Source: Tetrahymena elliotti 4EA (taxonomy: Eukaryota; Ciliophora; Oligohymenophorea; Hymenostomatida; Tetrahymenidae). From it: 64,000 nt of DNA. Location: positions 2,108,001-2,172,000 of the forward strand of contig JH720293.1 of the NCBI GenBank assembly GCA_000231825.2, read 5' to 3'. This document shows, in pieces, positions 27,954 to 40,234 of the stretch. The notes under the pieces are model-generated. The model was not told the origin of the DNA. It made no database searches and saw nothing but the letters and a program-made list of their open reading frames with translations. Position 1 is the stretch's first letter. Every line of letters begins with the position of its first letter. Made by a program: the position numbers and the translations under genes.

Positions 27954-30900
27954 TCTAATTTTTAGATAATTTATAAATTACTTACTTACATTAATTATCT
28001 TTCAAGAGTACTCAAGTTTATCGTCAGTGAATTTTTTTCTTAAAAACTTAATTAATTTATTTAAAACTTTTAGCACATTATGTTCAAACAAATTTATTAA
28101 TCTTATTCAATCAAACACAATATGAATCAATTAAAAAATTAAGAATATTAGTGTAAGTTCATAAATAATCTAAACAACCTATTAATATTTTATATTCAAA
28201 ATTGATGTATCAAAACACTAAATATAAGGCATATTAAAAATAACTTATGTTCATATTACTTTGTTGTTTTATTTTTTAAACTTTTATTTATTTAATTATT
28301 TTATTTTTCAACAACTCATTTAAAAAAGAATCCAATTATTTTATAAATTTATTTTAATTTTTAAATTTTAAGTTTATTTTCTAGCTAAATAATAAAAATA
28401 AATATACACAATATTTTTTTTCATTCTTAAATATTTTAATTTATAATTTTTTTTCTCACCAAAAATAATTTTTTTTAATTAATTTTGAATTTCAATATTT
28501 CTGTAAAAAAAATATTTCAAAAAATTTAATATTTATTTCCCTTCAAGAATTAAAAAAATAAATATTTAGAATAATAAATTAATTTCAGACCAATAAGTCC
28601 AATAGGAAGAAATAGAAAGGAAAAAAAACTATTAAATAGTTATTTGATAGATAAGACCAGACAATTTTTTGAAACATAGTGTAAATATTCTTTATTAAAA
28701 ACTCTTTACATTCAAACATAAATTAAGAAATACATAAATTTAATTACTTTTTTCATAATAAATTTTCATAATTTTTTAATAGTTAAAAATAACAATCAAA
28801 AATGTTTTGATAAGAACTAATTATTGTCATATCTACATTGTTTTCAACATATTTTATTGATATAACAATACAATTTTTATAAAGGTATTCCTTCTCTAAA
28901 TATACCAATTTTTTACAGAGTAATACTGAGATTGTATTTCAGAGTTAAGAAATAAATTTTTAGAAAACTCATATTGAATATAAAATAAAAATCTTTAACT
29001 TTTTATGTTATTTTAAATGAGTTAGTATTATTTTTGTTTGTTTCATTAAATACCTCATAACCAAATAATTTATAAATTATCTTTCTAAGAAATTCCATTT
29101 ATCAAATAAAACAAAGAATTGATTCAATATAATTTAATGAGTGTTTAATAGTGGAAGGTGCTATTTAAAAAAATAGTTGTTGGCAAGCCACTTTTTATTA
29201 AATATATTTATTTTTAAATAATTAAGAAATTTGATTTTTAAATTTTATAATAGATATTTAATTTAATAAATTATTAATTTTTTTAAAAGTAAATTTTTAA
29301 TTTTAGCTTTTTTTTTCCTAAAATACTAAATGATTTATCACCAGCAAAAATCAAATTTAACCAACCTCTTCATTCTATATATATTATTTTTTATTGCAAC
29401 TTAGCTTGGTTTATCTATTAAATTCCACCTTTTTTTAAATTTAGTAGAAAAAAATTATTAATGAAGTAAATGATGAAATAAAAATTCTAACAAATTGAAG
29501 TTGAAAGGTATTAATATTCAAATTTGATTCTAAATAAGTGTATTATCAGAATTCACTAAGAACATAAAATTAATAATACTCTTTAAAAATATTATCAAAT
29601 TTATGAGAGAAATATATTAAAAATCAAATAAACTATTTATACCATAAATTTATCACCAGTATGTTGAGATAATTCTAGCTAGACAAACTATCACATAAAC
29701 CTAGTATACCTTAGATATTTATTTGATTTCTTCTTAAAATTATTAAATTAAAAAAAAATAATTTTTTTTGTGGAAAAAAATCTAAAATAAATTCAAATAA
29801 TAATATTTTTATCTTTTATTTAATAGATAATATGTAATTTTTGATAAAAAATATTAATACTAAAGGTCAAGCTTTAAAATTTAAAGATTTTTAAGTTTAA
29901 CTAAACTATATCCTAATTCTAATACACCTTCATCGCCAATAAAGACTCCACTTTTTTTATAGACACATGAAAATTAAAAAATAAAAACTTAGCAAAATAA
30001 AGGAGGTAATTAAATTTAATATAAGTTATAACTAGTGGTTTTTTCCTTTTAATTACAACAAAAATTTAAATAAATTTGTTAAATAACATTTATACTTTAG
30101 ATTTAGTATCAATAGTTTAAGATTTTAGCAATGAGTAAAAGCTTACCCTAGTCTCTTTACACCTTTTATCTCTATTTAGTTTTCGCTTTTTAAAAATGTA
30201 ATAGTATTAATAACTAATTTTATTTAAATAAAAAACAAAAAATAAAAAAATAAGAAATTATTAAAACCTAAGGTCTATTTTTAAAGTTTAGATGTTAATG
30301 CATTTAATTAAAGCAAGGCTTATTTTTGAAGAACCTTTTGGGCCAATTTAACTTTCACTTCAATATGTTTGATATTTAATTAAAATTAAATTTTAACAAT
30401 TACAAAATAAAAATAAACTGATTTCAAAAAGGAAGGTTTAAAGATAAGAAGAAATATGGATTAAAATTAATTTAATTGAAATATTTAAATTACGAAAATT
30501 CTAATTCAAGATTAGTGTGAGATGGTAACTAAGAATTTAGAAACTTTTTAAAATTAAATATCAATTTTAAGGATGAAAGAATTCTAAATGATTACATCTT
30601 TTAGATTTTAATATTGTTTTTTATTCTGCTAAATCATTTCTTTTTTTAGTACAAAAGCTATTTTTTTCAACTAAATAATTAATTGATTTTAAAATTAAGA
30701 AGATTAGATTTATTTTGAAACTAAATTTAATCTAAATTTTGTCTCAATAAAAAGATTTAGATAAAAATAAAATATAAAATTTAAAAAAACTTTTTGAAGT
30801 TAAAACAAAATTAAAAAAAAAAGCTACAATTTCATTTTCTTTTTTTTACTCAGACAAGAATATGTATAAATAATATATGTAAATAAAAAAAGAAAATATT

Positions 30901-31342
30901 TGAAAAACTAATCTTTTTGTGAAAAAAGAAAATTGTTTACTTTATATTTATTTATTAATATTTTTTTGAAATGTTTTTCATTTAAAAATTATAAATTAGT
31001 ATAAAAATATTATTTATTTTTTTAATTTAATGTAAATCTAATTAAAATTATGAATTTTATAATTTATCAATTTATGTAAAGTTTTTATCAAATTTTTAAT
31101 AAGCATATTAATAAGTGAATATTAGAATAAGATTATCAAATAAAAATGTACATAAAACAATTTGAATAATTAAGTGAAATTATTCCAGCTCTTATTTTTA
31201 ACAGTTAATATTATTGGAATGTTAACAATAATATCTAAACACAATTTCTAAATTTAATTTTATGCCAATAATTGTTAATAATTAATAGATTAAAGAAAAA
31301 TTTGAGATTTTGAAGATTAAATCACTAATATTAAAATAAAAA
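27954..31342. other. 3.4-kb gene-free AT-rich region
   Basis: This is the longest stretch in the window without a readable gene. It is extremely AT-rich, with poly-A/T runs and no exon-like segment I can defend. A plus-strand open stretch from ATG 31146 and a 9-bp hairpin at 31208-31234 were judged chance. Its one striking element is the chromosome-breakage-like sequence at 29357-29371. Confidence 0.55.
29357..29371 (+). promoter_or_regulatory. chromosome breakage sequence (Cbs)-like element
   Basis: The 15-mer TTAACCAACCTCTTC matches the published Tetrahymena Cbs TAAACCAACCTCTTT at 13 of 15 positions, with 12 consecutive matches (AACCAACCTCTT, 29359-29370). The mismatches are at positions 2 and 15. 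In Tetrahymena, Cbs directs cutting of germline chromosomes and telomere addition when the somatic nucleus forms. It lies in the middle of a gene-free region, as a real breakage site would. If this window is somatic DNA, an unbroken site would argue that this copy is inactive. Confidence 0.45.
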
Positions 31343-33052
31343 ATGAGACAATTAATAAAAAATGAGAATGATATATTAATAGCTAAAAGCGGTGCTTATG
31401 AGTTAAATTACTTGAAACCACCTATAGAAGCTCATCTTATTAATCATGATCGTAATTTTAAGATTCTCTAAATAATATTAAATTAAATGAATATTATATC
31501 CTAAAAGCTCAATATATTCTTAGTGTTGATAAAAAGGGTAAACATAACAGAAGGATATTTTATGATTAGGAATTCAATGAGTATGAAAGAGAAAAAATAA
31601 AAGAATTCAGATAGCTGTTAAAAGATCAAAAAATAGATCTTCCTACAGAGTATTATTTATTATTATAAAAGTAAAAAGTCCTACCTTTACTTACTATTCA
31701 TTCATTAATTAAATAGATGGAGTGATTTAAAGATATTGAAATGCATCTATAATGAATAATTTAATAAGAAAGATTTCATAAATTTAGTTAAAAAGCATAT
31801 AAAATGGTTGAATGATTCTGCTTTGTAAAATCCAACTGAAGAAACAATAGAAAAATATTTAGTATTTAGATTTCTTTGAAAAATGTTAAATTAAGTCTCT
31901 TTTTAATTTTTACTAGAAAAAAGGTGTGATGTACACATTTGGTAGAGATAATTTATTCAGACCTATAGTTTTTGTAAATTCCTATATGATAGAAGGTGAT
32001 GGTGTAATTAATATTTTCTATTCTTTAACAAAAAAAATTCAATAAATAATTGATTTTCTCTCTTCTTTTTGAAAATTAGTTAGATATCCATCTTTATTTT
32101 ATAATCTTTATCTAAAATTCTACAAATTTATTTTACAGAATAATATAGACGATATGAATGCTATTAATGGAGCTTTATGCAAGTTATTAAGTACAGTCTA
32201 AAAAAATATGTTTTTAGAAGGAAAAATAGAAAATTGGATTATTTGCATTGACACAAATTATTGCGGTTTGTCTGATCTCGATTTCAAAGTATTTTTACTT
32301 TTTTATCTAGAATTAATCTATTTTAATAATTTTGTAATTTAGATAATACAAAAAATTATTGAATGCATGGTTGCTAATTACACTTGTATATTACATAAAT
32401 TAGTTATTTTAAATCCTTCTTGGTCTTTTAGATAGGCTTGGAAGATTATATAAGGTAATTGTCTTTATTGAAAAATAATCTATCAATTATTAAATAAAAA
32501 TTATTAAAATAGCATTTATTCCTTCTGACTCTTAAGATAAAATAGAATTTATCACTTCCTAAGAATTTGAAAAGTTGAATAAAATAGGTATAAATCCTGA
32601 TTAAATAGAAAAGAAGTATGGAGGAACTCATGAAAACCTAACTTAATTCTGGTAAACTTAGAATAAAAATTAAAAATAAAATAAATTTTAAATTTAACTT
32701 TTAAAGGCCTCCTATAAACACATTTTAAAGTCACCATAACTAGATTTCTACCCCATCTAGAAGAGAAAGTAGTCACTATCATTCAATGATTGATCATTCG
32801 AATTTTATAATCTCTAGATAAGATTCTTAAAGAGAGATTAATGACTAAGAAATAACTTAAGATGGAATGAATTTCAACTCTAAAAATATTTTAGAAGAAA
32901 GAAAATATTAACATAATATAAATGATAAATCATTGCAATATTAATAGTAAGAAGTAAAAGTGAAAGAAGAAAATTTATATCAACAATTAGATCAACCCTA
33001 CCATCAAAATTCAGTTGGTTGCTGCTCTAAAAATTAATGCAACATATTCTGA
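31343..33052 (+). CDS. Sec14/CRAL-TRIO protein with C-terminal CaaX-like box
   Basis: Model of eight exons: 31343-31391, 31463-31670, 31717-31861, 31917-32003, 32139-32288, 32343-32454, 32513-32651, 32707-33052; 1236 nt, 411 residues. The CRAL-TRIO lipid-binding fold is shown by WSDLKILKCIYN, RPIVFVNSYMIE, WIICIDTNYCGLSDLDF, HKLVILNPSWSFRQAWKII and the closing KKYGGTHENLTQFW. Such proteins move or present phosphoinositides and other lipids. The tail is Q/S-rich and ends GCCSKNQCNIF; CNIF fits a prenylation box and the CC pair could be acylated, suggesting membrane anchoring. Exon 1 is doubtful: the intron 31392-31462 reads well as protein, and skipping it would need a 1-nt shift near 31460. 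Confidence 0.75.
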
Positions 33053-33328
33053 TTTCAGATGGTTTGTTTATAATTTTAATATGAAAAAGAAGTTAGAAAA
33101 ATATTTTATTGACTAACTGATAGATTAAAAAAAAAGAATGAATTATATAAAATAAAATTAGTTGAAAATAAAAATTAAGTAAAATTTAGTTAAATGTTTA
33201 TTATGTGATCGTGTGTATATATTAGAAGATATGAGAAATATTTTATATAATTTAAAATATATTTATTTATTTATACAAAATTATATACATTTATACCAAT
33301 AAAATAAAAGAAGACTAATAAATTATTA

Positions 33329-33937
33329 TCAATTTTCAATTCCTTCTTAATCTTAATAATTCTTTACTGCTTCTAAGATCTTTATAATACCTTTAGCAGC
33401 TTATATTTTTAATTCTTTTTCATATAAAGCACCATCAGGACTACTTTATGGTAGAACGTGACCTCTTCTTTCTTTTAGTTCTTTTATTTTCTTTTTAAGT
33501 TAATTTTCTCTTTCTTTTCTAATTTCTGAACGAACTTTTTTCAAGGGCTTATTGAAATCTGAAAAAATTGGATTAGAAGTAGTTGTTTTCTTTACATCTT
33601 AAGTCAGAATCTTTGAAAATACACTACTGATTGTAGATTTAGGCTTTGAACCATCCATATTATCATCTCCATTATCACTCTCGTTATGACTTTAATTTTA
33701 TACATCAAAACTATCATTTGTTCTATCTGAATTCTTTCTTTTAAATTATGGCTAAATTTATTCTGTTTAACCTTTCTTAATTTAACTTTTATCATGCTTC
33801 TTTATAGCTTATCCATGTTTATGAGGTTACTAGTTCTTTTAAGCAACTTGCTCGTCGTCACTATCATCTTAGAAACGACGCATTAACTGCTTGACCTTTT
33901 TATTCTTTTTTGATAAAATTCTGTGCTTCTACTTCAT
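33329..33937 (-). CDS. RRP15: ribosomal RNA-processing protein RRP15
   Basis: A single minus-strand exon of 202 residues. The family signature is in the second half: SSVFSKILTQ, NPIFSDFNKPLKKVR, a basic coiled segment (KERENQLKKKIKELKERRG), and the C-terminal ALYEKELKIQAAKGIIKILE followed by AVKNYQ, equivalent to the EKxLRKIATRGVVQLFNAV block of RRP15. RRP15 is a nucleolar factor needed for 60S subunit assembly and pre-rRNA processing. The N-terminus is Lys/Arg-rich (MKQKHRILSKKNKKVKQLMR), fitting nucleolar targeting, with an acidic-Ser patch after it. It is shorter than human RRP15 (282), mainly in the N-terminal half. It is convergent with the Sec14-like gene, 276 bp away. Confidence 0.75.
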
Positions 33938-34669
33938 GGTTTTTGAGTGTTTATTAATTTTATTAGTTTTTATAAGTTTGTAATATTTATTTAATATTTG
34001 ATAAGAACTGATTAATTACTGAAATTATTACTAATATTTTTGATGCCTACAAGCTATCTCATACAATTTATTCAAAATTTATATCCAAGATTTGCTCATT
34101 CTACTGCTATTTGATCTTATTTCTACATTAATTTAATTTATCCTTAGCTATTGCTATATATTCAATATTCATTTCTTTGTTATTATTTTATTTTAATCAG
34201 CATTATTATTTCTTCTATTTTTGACTTATATAACTCATCAAAATAGTTATTTTAATTTCAAATTAAAATCATTTTTAAAAGTTTATTTATTTTTATAAAC
34301 CAAGATAATAGCATATATTAAATCTTCATTCGTTTATATAAATAATTTAGCTAATGATCCTTAATATTGCAAGAATATCTTGTCAATATCAATATATTTT
34401 TTAAATTCAATTTTATTCATTACTTAAAAAAATCAAAAAAGAGTAGGAATTCTTTTTGTTAAAAAAATAAGCAAATTCTTTAAGTTTTTTAATAAAAATT
34501 TCAAAATGTTTTATCAGTATTTTATACTTATGTTATCCAATATTAAATAAAAATTGATTCAAAATTTCAAAGAAAGCATGCAAAAAATAAAGTAAAATGC
34601 TTATATATTTACATTTGAAATTTTTTATAAAGAAATATTTTAAAATTTTTTACAATTCTTTTATCTTTT
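33938..34669. other. intergenic
   Basis: AT-rich spacer of 0.73 kb between two minus-strand genes. Nothing else recognised. Confidence 0.5.
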
Positions 34670-37600
34670 TCACAGCATGTTAAATTCTTATGGTTAATTA
34701 TTATCTTTTTGATTACTCATCTCATTTTCATCAATTATATCATCTTAGAAATATTTACAATTTTAAATGAGAGGACTTCCTTATTAATAACTCTTTAATT
34801 CATCTGATATTTTTTGGTTTTTTAATTATTCTTTTTTTGTTTTTTCACAAAACGAAATAGATTTTTATAGTCTAACAGATTAAGCACCTCTTAAAGTGCT
34901 GCTAGTGCTTTCAGAAGTTATTTATTGATGTAAACTTGGAATTTAAACCGAATTGTAGTCTGAAAGCTTATCAACTTTAAATTTTTTTAAAATAATTTAG
35001 TCAAAAGTTGAGGAATTTGAGTTGAGTTTAGGAGTATTTGGTAAAGTTTAATTAAATGGAACAAAATAATTATTAATTAACTTTTATCCTTAATAATCAT
35101 TTGTAGAATGAGAATAATCTGTATTAAAATCAATACACCCTTTTAGAATTGGTTTTAAAGATGAGGATTTCTTTTAGCTTGCTTTATTTGATTGTAAAAT
35201 ATTATATTCAAATGTTATTTCCTAAGAATTATTTTTTAATTAATTCTCCTTTTTAACATTTGAAACACTTTAGTTGTTATTTAAAGTAATCTAACTATTA
35301 CTCATATTAAAATTTTATTTTATATTTCTTAGAGAACCCATATTCTATTTTCTATTCAAAATATTATTCAAAGCTGATATATTTTCTTGACCTTTTCTTT
35401 CTTAATCCTTAGATTTATCTTTTTTAGAAGAACCATTTAATTATTCCTAAAGTATTGATTAAGGAGATTTATTTCTAGATAACCTTATAGATTACTCACA
35501 AATACTTGGCTTAAATGTACATTTTTATAATTCATTTTATATTTAAACTCTTTAATTTATTGATTAATTGATTAGTTTTATTTAGTTATCTTGATAAAGC
35601 TTTTCAAAAACAGATAAACTTTTTTATTGATCTTTTGATGATTGACTATCTTTTTCACTATTTTAATAAAGACTACCTTTAGATGTTCTTGTATAGGCAT
35701 GCTATTTTTATGAACTACCTAATAATTATCTTTCCTTAGTTTCCTTTTCTAAAGTCTCTCTTATTTTAGTTCTTTCTGATTCTTCATCCCTTAATAATTT
35801 CAATAATTTTTAATATTAATATTTTAAACTTAAAATATAAATTACTGCTTTTTAGAGAGCTTTTATATTTCAGAGGAGGAGGAGTTTTCAAAATTTTCAA
35901 AAGTAAAATTAACATTTTCAGATTTAAATATATTTTCTTTTGAGCTTTGCATGTTTAATTTCTAATTTTTCTATGAAATGCTATAAGATGGGCTTGATTT
36001 ATTTTTAGATATGAGTTGTGGTGTGAAAGTACAATTTTTCAATTCTTATTATAATTTAATATTTTCATATGCTTTTTATTCTTATTCCTTAGTTTTTCTT
36101 AAATTATATAATTTTTCGTGGACAGAATCTCCTAAATTATTTGTACTTTACTTACTTGTTTATGAAAAATTTGGAGATTTTAAAGAATATTTATTCTGTT
36201 ATCTCAACTACTCATTGTCAAAATCAATATATAATTCATTTAAAATTAGTGCAGATTTACTTTTACTTATCACATTTTAGACTTATTATGAATTAGTTTA
36301 TGAATTTTCTTTATTTTTAATAGTTTCATCTTTGCTATTTTAAGGAGATTATTTTTATTATAGTTAGCAGGGTTAAATTGATAAGAGTTGAGCTTATTCT
36401 GGCTGATCAATATTCGCTTAGATATTTTATTTTTGTAGACTAGTTTAAACATACCTATTAGCTTCATCTTAAATTGGCATTTTATTTTGTAATATTTTTT
36501 AATTGAGATTTTATTAAATATCATTTTTTAAGTCATTATTTTCCTAAATATCTATTTAATTATTTTATTCTTCATAGTTTTCTTCATCAAAGCAATACTA
36601 AGTTATTTTGCTTGCTTGATAAATGAGATCGAAATTACTAGTTTCTTTTTCTTTAGTTGTATCATTTTATTAGAAAATTGGAAGCTATTGTCCTATTTAT
36701 TTAAAACTGCTTTTTTAAATTGAAATGTCAGTGAAAAAATTATTTTGATGGCTTCTTTCTTATTTAACTTAATCATTATTTACTTCATTTGTTTCTAATT
36801 CCTAATTCTAATCAACAGAATTTTTATAATTTTAGTAATTATTATCATTATTTTGATGTAAAGTAACTGAGTTCTAATTAGACGATTCTTCATCTGTCAA
36901 TAATTAACTGTCTTCCTATTAGATATAAATATGCTCAATTTACTTATCTTGATCTTAGTTATTTTAATTTTTTTGGGTTATATTAGAGCTAGCATTTTTA
37001 TTATGATTAAAATCATTTATTTATTAAATTTGATTTTATTAATTGTAAAATTTCATTCTCATATTCAATTCATTTTCAAATTAACAGTTTTATTATTCTT
37101 AATTGTTTTAATTTTGAGAATCATCTGTTATATCTTGAAATTTTTACTATTCATTGTTGCTATTTCTATTTGAAAGAGGGTCGTTGAAAGAGTCAAATTA
37201 GTTTTTATTATTTGAAAACTAAATTTCTGAAACAAATGGATTCATCTAAGTAATGGCTAGTTGCTCACCAAATTAAGATAAATTTTACTATCCTGTAAAA
37301 GTATCTTAAGATTGCATAAAAAATGAATTCATTTAACTGTTTGTGAACATATTTTAAGATTATTATCTTTGAGCATTCAAAGGTTTGGTAAGACTTCTTA
37401 AACTGGATTCAAAATTAATAGATGTTGAATCATCTAAATTCTTTGAAATATGAGAATAATTATGAAAATTAGAAAAGTGAGTTACTTAATTATTATTATA
37501 TTGTGCATTTGAAGTGAATGGATAGCTTTATTAAATATTCTGAACTTATTTATCAGTCTTATTTTATATTTCATTCAAATATTTTTGTTGAATATTGTTT

Positions 37601-39201
37601 ATATTATATTATTATTGTTGATTTTATAATTATTAGATATCATTATCATTTTTTTCCATTCCAAGTGAGTTTTCATCTATTTCTTATGAGCTTTCCTATT
37701 AAAAGCCATTATTACCCTAGAAATTCTATAAGCCTAAATCTTAACAAAATTCTTTTTATATTTCTTCATCTTATTTGCTAAAGTATTAATTCTAATGGTA
37801 GTTAAACTTTTAGTTATTTTTTTCATTTTTCATTAAAGTATTCTGCAAAAAGAGATTATCTTCTTAAGTTTTTTAGCAAGAAAACATTTATGAGTTGTTA
37901 TTTTTTACCTATGTGTTTTCTTCACTTTAAGAAGAAGGACTGTATCCCATAATCTATTCACGATATTAATAGTAATTTTATCTATTATAAAGTTCAGGAG
38001 TAGCATTTGCAGAATTTAATGCTGAAAAATTAAATTTAATTGCAGTATTGTTTGTTGGGCTTATTAGGGTTGAAAGTGGACGGAAAGTGCATGCCTTATT
38101 TTCTTCAGATTTTAAACTTTATTGTAAGCTAAATCCTTAACTCTGTGAGCTATTATTGTTGTTGTTATTGTTATAACTTATGCTAGTATTATTACTTCCA
38201 GAAACTTATTCAGTCTTAAAAGTTTATTCTTAATTCCCTGCCTTATTCTAACTTATTTACTAAATTTAAATCTGATATGGTTTTAGTATTTTATCAAATT
38301 TTTTCAAAGAAGTAGTATCTCTTTCACCTTGCTAAATATTGCTTTGACTATTTATATCATTCAAGCTCTTATTTTGCTATTTCTAATTTTGGGATTAAGA
38401 TTTGTTTGAATGATCACTAATAGAGCTTTCTTAATAGTTAAGTAGTATTTTAGATGTTTAATTTCTAATGTTATTTGAAAGAAAATTTAATTACTTCTAT
38501 TTAGTATCTACTTAAATGTTATGGGAGTTTATTTTTTATTTTAGAGAATGATTTTTAAGTAATTGATAACAATATTTTAAATTAATTTTTATCTTTTTAT
38601 TTAACAGCTTTGATAGCTTCTCTAATTACTCATTAACAAAAGTGCGATCCATCCTTTTCTTTCTTTAAACCTCTACTTCTTGTTTAGATTAATTTTAAAA
38701 AGATGGTTTACAATAATTTTGATAGAACATATTTGAAAGTGAGTTATTTGATGTATCATTAACATCAGCAGACTGCAACTAATCTTTTTTTTATTCTTTT
38801 ATAGCTTGCTGCTAGATTTGCTATTATTTTTTCATTATTTCAGATACATTTTTTTGGTTTTAAAAAGGTAATTCATTTGGTAACTCTATTTGAGTGTCTT
38901 CATTCTCTTCTTCTGTTATTGTAGAAGGAATTTTTATATTTTTTTTAGTTTAGTATTCATGTATATTTAATTTTTCATATTGTTTTTATTATTTTTAACT
39001 CCACACTTGCATCATTCTTAATGCTACATCATAGCAATCTGAAGGAGTGAGGCATTTTAAAAAATCAGCAAATAGAAATAAACATCTTTTAGATTAGTTG
39101 CTAATTTTCTCTATAATATTCGTTTCTTCATTAGGTGTAATGACCCCTAATTCAATTAGGTACTATAAAAAATATCTACTCTATTCTAATGTTAATTCCA
39201 T
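34670..39201 (-). CDS. giant Q/N-rich protein with CTFxP repeats
   Basis: Two minus-strand exons, 39201-35846 and 35789-34670, 4476 nt, 1491 residues; the single intron is 35845-35790. Residues 1-70 are ordered (MELTLEQSRYFLQYLIELGV, then KRCLFLFADFLKCLTPSDCY). About 90-1050 is Gln/Asn/Ser-rich low complexity, so most of it is probably disordered. Two related segments lie in the C-terminal third: HEKLYNLRKTKE...ELKNCTFTPQL (about 36010-36110) and FEKLYQDNQIK...ELQKCTFKPSI (about 35498-35605). This xEKLYx...ELxxCTFxPxI motif occurs in large proteins of many protists. Function unknown; a scaffold role is plausible from the composition. Ten or more standard-code ORFs over this span are shadows. 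Confidence 0.75.
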
Positions 39202-40234
39202 ACCAAGAATAATCAATAAAATAATTTTCAAAGAAAATATCAGTAAAACTAATATAGCTTTACAAGCTAATACTTTTTCAATTTATTATCTTTGATGAAA
39301 AATCAATTTCAAATTTTAAACGATAAAGTGAATATCTTTAATTATAAACAAACAATTAATTTCAAATTCCAAACGTTTAAATAAATTATTCAAATCTAAC
39401 ACTATCAATTTTTCTGAATCGTAATATTAAATCATAAATTTTAACAAGTAAAAAATTTGACATACAAAAAATATAATAAAATTAAAATATTAGTCTAAAA
39501 ATCATCAATTTTAAATAGCAAAATCCTTAAAAATATTTAATTAAAAATAATTCATTTTTTTTCTAATTTGTAAATAAGATAAAATTAAATTTTTGTCAAA
39601 TTTATAAGGAAAAAATATTTCTTAATAACCAAATAAATGAAAGATAAAATAAGTAAATGACTACTGAATTTATTAAAAAATATTCTAAATTTTAGAAATT
39701 GTTAAATTTTAGTCTTTATTTTCTCATATGTTATTCTTCATACCTTAAAATGACCAGCCTCTCCAACCAAAAAAAAATAAGTTATTTTAGGGCCTTGGTC
39801 TTATTTCAAACAAGAAAAAAAAAACTAATATGTTAGGATTTAAAATTTGAGTAACTTTATTATTTAAACTAATTTCTATCATCTCTATAAAATGCTAAAA
39901 ACTTTAGTAATTATTTTTTAAATTTATAGATTTATTCATAATTCATACAGAGAGTTTAGATTAATTAAGATGAGGGAGTCTTATAAAATAATTTTCAAAT
40001 GAAATAATGATCAAATTAATTAGTTATTTAAATAAAATATATTGAAATCAGAGTCAAAATCTACTAAAACTCTAGTATTTTGTTCCAAATACATTTTGTT
40101 ATATTTTTTTGCTTAAATTTAATATTAAGAAAATAAATAAAAAGAGGAAAATTTGATTCTTAAAATTAGAAATGACTTACTAAATTTTGATATAAATAGT
40201 TATATAATATTTAAACAACTTTAATAAAAATTAT
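39202..40234. repeat. intergenic with degenerate ~160-200-bp repeats
   Basis: A 1-kb AT-rich spacer behind the LMBR1-like gene. A motif resembling TGCTAAAATTTTAGTATTTA recurs, diverged, near 39695-39730, 39889-39915 and 40054-40102, and its best copy (40252-40313) is inside the last exon of the neighbouring gene. Spacings are about 193, 163 and 199 bp. It looks like old tandem duplication of the gene's 3' end. The alignment was made by eye. Confidence 0.35.

Noticed and set aside
31146..31325. Open frame starting MYIKQFEQL upstream of the Sec14-like gene, with a 9-bp hairpin at 31208-31234
   Set aside because: Low-complexity, no good junction to the first exon, and a 9-bp AT hairpin is common in such DNA.
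36011..37781. Several plus-strand hydrophobic ORFs
   Set aside because: Antisense shadows of the Q/N-rich minus-strand gene; Asn/Lys codons read as Phe/Leu/Ile on the other strand.
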